Positions 1 through 5,053 of a stretch of 5,053 nucleotides of DNA are shown piece after piece. The translations under genes were made by a program, and so were the position numbers. The first letter of the stretch is position 1, and each line of letters opens with the position of its first letter. Under the pieces are notes generated by a model. That model was not told where the DNA came from and searched no databases. It saw only the letters and a program-made list of their open reading frames with translations. This stretch comes from Candidatus Nanopelagicales bacterium (lineage in GTDB: Bacteria > Actinomycetota > Actinomycetes > S36-B12 > UBA10799): NCBI GenBank assembly GCA_030699055.1, contig JAUYKX010000316.1, positions 1 through 5,053 on the forward strand, read 5' to 3'.

Positions 1-2377
1 TTGCGCCGACCACGGCAGCGGCGGCGATCGGCGCGGCAAGAGAGGTGGGCACACCGGGGAGGTGGGACATCAGGAACCATGACGCTCCCGCGCCGACCAC
101 AGCACCGATCACTTCGGTCGGTCGGGCGGCAATTAGGGTCCGATGGCCCACGCCACTGCGCTTGGGTTTCGATGCCAATTCATCTAGTGCGGTCGGGTCG
201 CCCTCCACGTGGAGATGGGGGAGCAAACGGTCGAGCCACCCGGGCAGCCACCAGGTGCCCTTGGCTGCCAACACCATGATGGCCGGCACAAGGACACATC
301 GGACGATCGTCGCGTCGACGATGACTGCCGTGGCCAGACCCACTCCGAACAGTTTCACCAGCGGGGTGTCGGACAGGATGAAGCTGGCGAACACCACCAC
401 CATGATGAAAGCAGCCGAGGTCACCAGCCGACCGGTATCGGCCAATCCACGACGAACCGAAACCACCATGTCCCCGGATTGAGCCCAGTGTTCCCTGAAG
501 GAGGTCAGGAGGAACACCTCGTAGTCCATCGACAAGCCGAACAGCACGGCAAACATCATCATCGGTACATACGAGTCGATCGGAATGGGACCTTCGAGTC
601 CGATCAGATGTGCTCCCCAGCCCTTTTCGAAAATAGCCGTTACCACCCCGTAGGCCGCTGTGATCGACACCAAATTCATCAGTGCGGCCTTGAACGGGAT
701 GAGCAGTGATCTGTAGGCCAGCATCAGAAGGGTGAATGCCAACAGGATCACGCCGACGATGAACCAGGGGGTGCGTTCGGCGATCAGATCAAAGAGGTCC
801 GACGTGGCGGCGGTGATGCCGCCGACATGAGCAGCCATTCCCTCGTCGAACGTCGCCCGGGGGAGAGTCGTGGTTCGCAAATAGCTGACCAAATCCGACG
901 TCCGCGGATCCGACGGAGCCCACGCTGGTGTCACTTGGATGAAGGCGACGCCACCGTCCGGACTGACCACCGGCGGGTTGGTGGAAATCACGCCCTGTGT
1001 TTGACCCAGGTCCTGCCGCAGACTCACGAGGCGGGGATCCGCGGTGCGCGGGTCCTTGGTTCCCGGAGGAATCTTGGCGGGTGCCTGAGCTGGGGCGAAC
1101 AACTGCGCCACCACCAGTAGCGGACCGTTGGCTCCCGGGCCAAAACCCTCGTTGATCATGTCGTAGGACTGCCGGGCCGTCGTGTTCTTCGGCATGTCGC
1201 CGGCGTCGGACATTCCCAGCGACATGGTGGTGACCGGAAGCGCCAGGATCAATAACAACACGATCGAGACGATGGCCGCCGTCCAGGGTCGGCCGGTGAC
1301 CGCGTCGGCGATTCGAGCCCATCCTGATCGATCCAGGGCGTCGTGTTGCCCGTGGTCGAGGGCGTGGATCTTTTTGGGAAGGATCCGTCGGCCGACAATG
1401 CTCAACAACGCTGGTACCAGGGTTAATGAGGAGAGCACCGCCAGTGCCACCACGATGGCCGCGGAAATGCCAAGCCAAGTGAGGAATGACAGGCCGGTAA
1501 GGGCCAGGCCGCATACGGCGGCGATCAAGGTTCCGCCCGCGAAGACGAGCCCCGCTCCTGCTGTCCCCGCAGTTCGTCCCAGGGAATCGGGGACGCTGAA
1601 TCCCTGGCTGAGCATCTTCCGGTGGCGGGTGATCAGGAATAGGGCGTAGTCGATCCCGACGCCGAGTCCGAGCATGGTGCCGAGGGTGGGAGCGACATCA
1701 GGAATGAACACCAACTTGCCCAGCGCCTTGATCACAGCGAGACCCAGGCCGACGGCAACGATTGCGTTGATCAAAGGAATGAATACCGCCGACCACCGCC
1801 GAAGCGTCAGGAACAAGACGATCACCGCGGCGCCCAACCCGAGCAGTTCCGACGTATGAGTGGCCGGACTGGAGAGCTCGGTACCCAGAATGCCGCTGGC
1901 CGCGACTTCAACACCGGGACCGGCGGCGTCCTGGGCTGCCTGAAGCAGATCGGCGGCTTGGGCAGTCGTGCGGAGGGCGTCGGAAGTCGGAGTGAGCTGC
2001 AGAATCGCCGTGTGATGATCGGCCGACATCAAGGATGGTTGTTCGGTCGGGTCGATCAACCCGACCACGTCTTTCCGGGCCTCGAGAGCGGCCACAGTTC
2101 GGGACACGATCTGCGCGCCGCTGCCGGTGGTCAGATCGGCATTGGGGTCGTGGAGCACGATCGGGGCAAGACCCGAGCTCGATTCGGAGAACGCCGCTCC
2201 GACCAGATTGATCGCCGTGGCGGAGTCCGTGCCGGACAGGGAAAAGGTGGACTTGGGGGCGCCGGGAATCGCGTTGTTCAGTCCGACGATGAACAGGCCC
2301 ATCAAGACCCAACCAGCGAGCACCAGCCATCGATGTTTGGCGGAGGCCCGGGCCAAACGATAGAGGGCCGCGGTCAT
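1..2377 (-). CDS. MMPL family transporter (RND superfamily), 3'-truncated by window edge
   Basis: This is a proton-driven inner-membrane exporter of the MMPL family; substrates of relatives include lipids and hydrophobic small molecules, but the substrate here cannot be read from sequence. The frame runs 792 codons from the ATG at 2377 to the left edge without a stop. It shows the two-fold RND plan: TM1 at residues about 17-34, first extracytoplasmic porter domain about 36-175, TM2-TM6 about 176-325, a charged cytoplasmic linker, TM7 about 366-386, second porter domain about 387-535, and TM8-TM12 about 537-705. The paired Asp-Tyr proton-relay motifs are present in GIDYALF (D242, Y243, TM4) and SMDYEVF (D618, Y619, TM10), matching the functional pairs known in mycobacterial MmpL3. 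The start is fixed by an in-frame TGA five codons upstream (2390-2392) and by the typical MMPL N-terminus LYRLARASAKHRWLVLAGW. No Shine-Dalgarno is visible. Residues about 750-792 form additional hydrophobic segments beyond TM12. Two TTA leucine codons (L318, L375) occur. Family call is secure; specific symbol is not. Confidence 0.95.
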   Translation of the reverse strand, partial: MTAALYRLARASAKHRWLVLAGWVLMGLFIVGLNNAIPGAPKSTFSLSGTDSATAINLVGAAFSESSSGLAPIVLHDPNADLTTGSGAQIVSRTVAALEARKDVVGLIDPTEQPSLMSADHHTAILQLTPTSDALRTTAQAADLLQAAQDAAGPGVEVAASGILGTELSSPATHTSELLGLGAAVIVLFLTLRRWSAVFIPLINAIVAVGLGLAVIKALGKLVFIPDVAPTLGTMLGLGVGIDYALFLITRHRKMLSQGFSVPDSLGRTAGTAGAGLVFAGGTLIAAVCGLALTGLSFLTWLGISAAIVVALAVLSSLTLVPALLSIVGRRILPKKIHALDHGQHDALDRSGWARIADAVTGRPWTAAIVSIVLLLILALPVTTMSLGMSDAGDMPKNTTARQSYDMINEGFGPGANGPLLVVAQLFAPAQAPAKIPPGTKDPRTADPRLVSLRQDLGQTQGVISTNPPVVSPDGGVAFIQVTPAWAPSDPRTSDLVSYLRTTTLPRATFDEGMAAHVGGITAATSDLFDLIAERTPWFIVGVILLAFTLLMLAYRSLLIPFKAALMNLVSITAAYGVVTAIFEKGWGAHLIGLEGPIPIDSYVPMMMFAVLFGLSMDYEVFLLTSFREHWAQSGDMVVSVRRGLADTGRLVTSAAFIMVVVFASFILSDTPLVKLFGVGLATAVIVDATIVRCVLVPAIMVLAAKGTWWLPGWLDRLLPHLHVEGDPTALDELASKPKRSGVGHRTLIAARPTEVIGAVVGAGASWFLMSHLPGVPTSLAAPIAAAAVVGA

Positions 2378-2380
2378 GGC

Positions 2381-2391
2381 GACAGATTGTC
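2381..2391 (-). promoter_or_regulatory. Small palindrome and possible -10 box just upstream of the transporter start
   Basis: GACA-GAT-TGTC is a perfect 4-3-4 inverted repeat ending 3 bp before the transporter ATG. On the minus strand the overlapping hexamer CAATCT (2384-2389) fits the TAnnnT -10 pattern except for its first base, and lies exactly 6 nt from the ATG. That is the spacing expected if transcription began at the A of the ATG, as in leaderless actinobacterial mRNAs. No ribosome binding site is present, which agrees with this. No good -35 element was found, and so short a palindrome can arise by chance, so this is tentative. Confidence 0.25.
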
Positions 2392-2540
2392 ACAGACCGG
2401 GGGCGCAACGATCGGTAAGGGACACCGAAATTGGACTTTCGTTGACGGGCAGGCGTTTTCGGGCAGGAGAAGACAAGGAACAGCGGGCAATTGCGGGTTG
2501 CAGCCGATACCTTGAGCCGATCAATTGGCGCGTTGGGTTG

Positions 2541-2548
2541 GGGAGAGG
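2541..2548 (+). promoter_or_regulatory. Ribosome binding site of the SDR gene
   Basis: A purine-rich GGGAGAGG precedes the ATG at 2551, with its GGAG core (2542-2545) 5 nt away. It supports ATG 2551 as the start over the longer alternative from TTG 2491, which would add 20 residues ahead of the Rossmann beta strand that normally begins this family. Confidence 0.6.
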
Positions 2549-2550
2549 CA

Positions 2551-3492
2551 ATGCGGATCTTTGTCGCTGGAGGGCAAGGTGTGATCGCCCGTCGGGTGGT
2601 CCGGCAGCTTGCCGAGCAAAGCGTGGAAGTCCGGGTGCCTGTTGGCCGCGCGGAACGCAGTACGGCCGCGGTATTGGCCGGCGCGCTGCCCGTCCCTATT
2701 GACCTGGACGACGGTTTGGCGCTATCCCGCGCTTTGGCGGACATTGACATCGTGGTCAACCTGGCGGGGGAGGTTCCTCGCCCCTCCCGCGCCTGGCGTA
2801 CCAGTGCCTGGACGTCCGTGGATCGTGAGTGGCGTGACACATCCCGCCGATTGGTGGAGGCCATGTCGTCGGCGGGCGGTTCGCGTTTCATCCAGGCGTC
2901 GACGACTCTGCTGTATCCGGACGGCGGTGACGATTGGATCGAAGAGAGCTGGCCGGTAAGTCAAACCAAGGTCACGGCGGGGGCGGTGGAGGCCGAGGAG
3001 CAGGCGCAACGGTTGACCGCGGACGGCCAGGTCGGGGTATCGCTGCGCTTCGGTCAGGTGTACGCGGCCGACAGCGAAGCCACTCGTTCGACGCTGCGAG
3101 CGGCGCGGAGAGGGCTGGGTAATACCGTCGGTACGAATGACGGATACGTGTCAACGATTCATGCCGATGATGCGGCGACGGCCGTCATCGCCGCTTTGGA
3201 AGTGCCCGCCGGCGTATACAACATCGTTGAGGATGAGCCGGGGACAAAGGCCGCTCAGATGGACGCCATCGCCTCGGCTCTGGGAATCGGTCGTTTGAAC
3301 TCAACAGGCGCGGCGATAGCGGCTTTGGGGGGATCGCGGACCCGGGCGATGAGTCGCTCGCATCGCGTGTCGAATCGGCGATTCCGCGACGTGGCCGGGT
3401 GGCGCGCGCAATACCCGAACCAAGCCGAAGGCTGGGTGGCGGTGGTAGCGGCAACGGCAAGGAGAGGCCGCGACGACCAAGGCGCCGTTTGA
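2551..3492 (+). CDS. Atypical extended SDR, NAD(P)-dependent epimerase/reductase-like protein
   Basis: This 313-aa cytoplasmic protein has the Rossmann fold of extended short-chain dehydrogenases/reductases. Beta1 and the dinucleotide loop open the protein (MRIFVAGGQGVIAR, G7-x-x-G10-x-x-A13, a variant of GxxGxxG). The beta4 segment is IDIVVNLAG (65-73), and beta5 with its active-site serine region is FIQASTTLLY (113-122). Substrate-side motifs typical of the family follow: LRFGQVYA (165-172), STIHADDAATAV (201-212) and GVYNIVEDEPGT (221-232). The C-terminal part has RVSNRRFRDVAGW (272-284), as in nucleoside-diphosphate-sugar-epimerase-like proteins. The catalytic YxxxK is absent: at the expected place the sequence is VTAGAVEAEEQAQ (141-153). 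This places it among atypical SDRs, so the reaction and substrate are unknown. ATG 2551 is chosen for its RBS and for starting right at beta1. It is divergent from the transporter and convergent with the HAD-PlsC gene 7 bp away. Fold call is firm; function is open. Confidence 0.9.
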   Translation: MRIFVAGGQGVIARRVVRQLAEQSVEVRVPVGRAERSTAAVLAGALPVPIDLDDGLALSRALADIDIVVNLAGEVPRPSRAWRTSAWTSVDREWRDTSRRLVEAMSSAGGSRFIQASTTLLYPDGGDDWIEESWPVSQTKVTAGAVEAEEQAQRLTADGQVGVSLRFGQVYAADSEATRSTLRAARRGLGNTVGTNDGYVSTIHADDAATAVIAALEVPAGVYNIVEDEPGTKAAQMDAIASALGIGRLNSTGAAIAALGGSRTRAMSRSHRVSNRRFRDVAGWRAQYPNQAEGWVAVVAATARRGRDDQGAV

Positions 3493-3499
3493 TCCGAAC
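3493..3499. other. 7-bp gap between convergent genes
   Basis: The TGA of the SDR gene (3490-3492) and the TGA of the minus-strand HAD-PlsC gene (3500-3502) are only 7 bp apart. No strong hairpin followed by a T run is visible around the junction. The nearest inverted repeat, GGCCG at 3466-3470 and CGGCC at 3515-3519, has a 44-nt loop and is too weak to call. The 3' ends of the two transcripts therefore probably overlap inside the opposite coding regions. Confidence 0.8.
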
Positions 3500-4942
3500 T
3501 CAGTCCTCCGATGTCGGCCAGTGGGAGAGCGTGTCAACGTACATCTGCCGCACCTCGGCGATGTGCTGGTCCAGGTTGTCGTGGTTCCAACCGTCGGGGT
3601 GGACCGGGGGAAGGACCGCCACGTCCAGGGTTCCGGGCGTGATGACATATGAGTGGGGCGGCATCAATTCTCCGGCATTGCGCAACACGATCGGGACGAT
3701 GGGGACGTTCGCCTGAATGGCGATGTGGAAGGGCCCCTTCTTGAATGGGAGCAGTTTGGCGGTGGGGGACCGGGTCCCCTCAGGCGCGATCACCAGGGAG
3801 CGCCCATGCTTCAGGGCTTTGACCACAGGTTCCAGTTCGACCCGGGCGGCCGCGTTGTTCGCCCGGTCGATGTAGGCGACGTCGGCCATGTATCCGATCG
3901 GGGCGAAGAAGGGGTCATGGGCGAGTTGTTTCTTGGCCACGCCGGTGAAATTGCGCCGGAGCAAGGCCCCGAGGACCAGCACCTCGAGTTGGCTCTGGTG
4001 GTTGAACAGGAATACGGCGGGTCGGGCCTTCCACAGGTTCTCCCGGCCGACGATATTGAGCCGAACACCGGCGATCGACAGGGCCAGATCCGGGGCGATG
4101 GCCGAGGCTACGTTGGCGCCGAAGCGCCGGTTGTGTCCGAGAATTCCGAACAGACTTCCCGTCGCAATCCCCAGACCGAATGCACCGAGTCCGGCGACGG
4201 TGCGAATCGCATTTATCGCGTTGGGTTTGGCTGGCTGAGTCAATCGGGCCACCGGCCAATGCCGTTTGACAGCGGTCTTTTCCAGCTCATCGTCGGGGTT
4301 GAGTGCTGTCGGATGACCCACCGACTCGAGTAGCGGCAGGTCCTCGAACCCGTTGGAATAGGCGTATGAACTGGCCAGGGAAATCTCCCGGTCGCGGGCG
4401 AAAGCCTCGACCCCGGCTGCCTTCTCGTAACCCCACCGAATGGGTCCGGCCAGCTTTCCTGTGATCTTGCCTTCCGAATCGACTCCCATTTCGGTGCAGA
4501 TCAAGTTGTCGATGCCCAGGTCGGCCGCCGTCGGTTCGACCTGGTAACGGGTCGCCGACGACGCGATCGCCAGGGTGTGACCGGCATCGCTGTGGGCCTG
4601 AATCAGTTCACGAACGTCGGGGTACAACATCTTGGCGATCTCTCGGGCAAATACCTTTCGACTCCAAGCCTCAAACTCGTCAACAGATCGGCCGGCCTGC
4701 GCTTCGACCCCCATGTGCATCAGGACGCCCACGTCGTGACTGTGGCGTTCGTAATCGATGCTCTCGCCAATGGTCTTGACCAACTCGTCGATGGGAATCT
4801 CACGTTTGCGCAGGCGGTACTTGAGAAAAGCGAGGGCGGAGTAGCCCGCGATGAGAGTGCCGTCGAAGTCAAAGAAGGCTCCGACGTCCGGTCCCTGTGG
4901 GCCGGACTCGACCCGGGCGACAAGACTTCTGATGTCCGACAT
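3500..4942 (-). CDS. HAD-IB phosphatase / 1-acylglycerol-3-phosphate O-acyltransferase (PlsC) fusion
   Basis: This 480-aa two-domain protein resembles the bifunctional actinobacterial proteins annotated as phosphoserine-phosphatase-like plus PlsC (for example mycobacterial PlsC). The HAD-IB domain spans about 20-235: motif I FFDFDGTL (D25, D27), motif II IASSAT (S128/S129), motif III lysine K174 in GYEKAAG, and motif IV YSNGFEDLPLL (195-205). A hydrophobic stretch at about 246-268 could anchor the protein in the membrane. The PlsC domain follows: NHQSQLE (314-320, H315), the conserved block around AHDPFFAPIGYMADVAYIDR (341-360), the glycerophosphate-binding APEGTRS (386-392), and the hydrophobic block VPIVPIVL (413-420). 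PlsC enzymes acylate lysophosphatidate to phosphatidate at the cytoplasmic membrane face; the HAD substrate is unknown. Two key positions are non-canonical: N197 where motif IV normally has Asp, and E320 in place of Asp in HX4D. The start is fixed by an AGGAGG 6 nt upstream. It probably forms an operon with the gene ending at 4954. Confidence 0.93.
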   Translation of the reverse strand: MSDIRSLVARVESGPQGPDVGAFFDFDGTLIAGYSALAFLKYRLRKREIPIDELVKTIGESIDYERHSHDVGVLMHMGVEAQAGRSVDEFEAWSRKVFAREIAKMLYPDVRELIQAHSDAGHTLAIASSATRYQVEPTAADLGIDNLICTEMGVDSEGKITGKLAGPIRWGYEKAAGVEAFARDREISLASSYAYSNGFEDLPLLESVGHPTALNPDDELEKTAVKRHWPVARLTQPAKPNAINAIRTVAGLGAFGLGIATGSLFGILGHNRRFGANVASAIAPDLALSIAGVRLNIVGRENLWKARPAVFLFNHQSQLEVLVLGALLRRNFTGVAKKQLAHDPFFAPIGYMADVAYIDRANNAAARVELEPVVKALKHGRSLVIAPEGTRSPTAKLLPFKKGPFHIAIQANVPIVPIVLRNAGELMPPHSYVITPGTLDVAVLPPVHPDGWNHDNLDQHIAEVRQMYVDTLSHWPTSED

Positions 4943-4948
4943 CTCTGG

Positions 4949-4954
4949 CCTCCT
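4949..4954 (-). promoter_or_regulatory. Strong Shine-Dalgarno of the HAD-PlsC gene
   Basis: A perfect AGGAGG (minus strand) lies 6 nt upstream of the ATG at 4942. It decides the start, because the frame itself stays open upstream to the window edge. Its first base is the last base of the upstream gene's TGA (4954-4956), an arrangement that favours translational coupling. Confidence 0.85.
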
Positions 4955-5053
4955 CAGACGTTCGGCGATTGGCGATGCAGGTGGCGCAACCTGTCCAGGT
5001 CCAGCCGTCGCACAAATGCGACCTGCGAATTCAGTTCCTGAAGTTCGGCGACG
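4954..5053 (-). CDS. C-terminal end of an unidentified upstream gene (partial)
   Basis: The minus-strand frame entering at the right edge reads 32 codons and ends at a TGA (4954-4956). The visible peptide begins VAELQELNSQVAFVRRLDLD and ends in HRQSPNV. It is rich in Leu, Arg and His with a regular hydrophobic spacing that suggests an amphipathic helix. This frame is preferred over the other open frame, which continues into the HAD-PlsC ATG, because it has more plausible composition and stops exactly where the downstream RBS begins. Only 11 bp separate it from the next start, so the two genes are probably in one operon. The product cannot be recognised from so short a tail. In mycobacteria lipid acyltransferase genes often flank plsC, but nothing here confirms that. 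Confidence 0.55.
   Translation of the reverse strand, partial: VAELQELNSQVAFVRRLDLDRLRHLHRQSPNV

Larger units (their letters stand above)
2378..2550. promoter_or_regulatory. Divergent intergenic region between transporter and SDR genes
   Basis: These 173 bp separate two genes read outward, so 5' control signals for both should lie here. No consensus -35/-10 pair is convincing on either strand. A TTGACG at 2442-2447 (plus strand) resembles a -35 box, but the bases 17-18 nt downstream are purine-rich and not -10-like. A TACCTT at 2508-2513 resembles a -10 box but has no matching -35. CAATTG occurs twice (2488-2493 and 2522-2527), the first inside the 8-bp palindrome GCAATTGC; both may be chance. 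No riboswitch-like or terminator-like hairpin was seen. That the region is regulatory is inferred from gene orientation. Confidence 0.6.

Noticed and set aside
789..1514. 241-aa minus-strand frame inside the transporter
   Set aside because: It lies wholly within the transporter on the same strand in another frame and has low-complexity Arg/Gly/His composition; the MMPL frame is continuous here with conserved motifs.
2442..2470. TTGACG as a promoter -35 box for the SDR gene
   Set aside because: No -10-like hexamer at 16-18 nt downstream; the bases there are AGGAGA-like.
1856..2515. 219-aa plus-strand frame antisense to the transporter N-terminus
   Set aside because: Gly/Arg-rich composition without motifs, and antisense to conserved MMPL coding sequence.
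2491..2550. Longer SDR start at TTG 2491
   Set aside because: It would place 20 extra residues before the Rossmann beta1 strand, and the purine-rich RBS sits directly ahead of ATG 2551.
1908..2891. 327-aa open frame on the minus strand spanning the transporter start, the intergenic region and the SDR start
   Set aside because: It overlaps two well-supported genes in other frames, is rich in Arg/Ser/Pro with no recognisable domain, and is the usual by-product of GC-rich DNA.
3466..3519. Inverted repeat GGCCG/CGGCC spanning the convergent junction as a terminator
   Set aside because: Five-bp arms with a 44-nt loop and no T run; expected by chance in GC-rich sequence.
3653..4333. 226-aa plus-strand frame antisense to the PlsC domain
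   Set aside because: It mirrors conserved acyltransferase coding sequence and has no RBS or family-like motifs.
4943..5053. In-frame upstream extension of the HAD-PlsC protein to the window edge
   Set aside because: The frame is open for 37 codons, but the perfect AGGAGG before ATG 4942 and the ending of another plausible gene in that stretch argue against it.

Overview
The window is GC-rich, with strongly G/C-biased third codon positions and long spurious antisense reading frames, as in actinobacterial DNA. The gene families present (an MMPL-type transporter and a phosphatase/acyltransferase fusion of the kind also found in mycobacteria) fit an Actinomycetota chromosome. I cannot name the genus. 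No mobile element, tRNA, rRNA, CRISPR array or phage gene was seen.

Layout: (1) Bases 1-2377, minus strand, hold most of a large MMPL/RND-superfamily membrane transporter whose 3' end lies beyond the left edge. (2) Bases 2378-2550 are a 173-bp divergent intergenic region that must hold the 5' control signals for the transporter and for the gene on the other side. (3) Bases 2551-3492, plus strand, encode an atypical extended SDR (NAD(P)-dependent epimerase/reductase-like, 313 aa). (4) After only 7 bp comes the convergent minus-strand gene 3500-4942. It is a 480-aa two-domain protein: an N-terminal HAD-IB phosphatase-like domain fused to a C-terminal PlsC-like 1-acylglycerol-3-phosphate acyltransferase. 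(5) Bases 4954-5053 hold the last 32 codons of another minus-strand gene, which ends 11 bp before the fusion gene starts and is probably co-transcribed with it.

A lipid theme is plausible. The acyltransferase would make phosphatidic-acid-type lipids at the membrane, and MMPL proteins of actinobacteria often export lipids or hydrophobic compounds. The genes are in separate transcription units, however, so a functional link is inference only.

I see no convincing evidence of a new multi-gene system. The points most worth checking are an apparent extra membrane-spanning hairpin at the C-terminus of the transporter, non-canonical active-site residues in both halves of the HAD-PlsC fusion, the loss of the YxxxK catalytic motif in the SDR, and a likely leaderless or weak-RBS start for the transporter with a small palindrome directly upstream.
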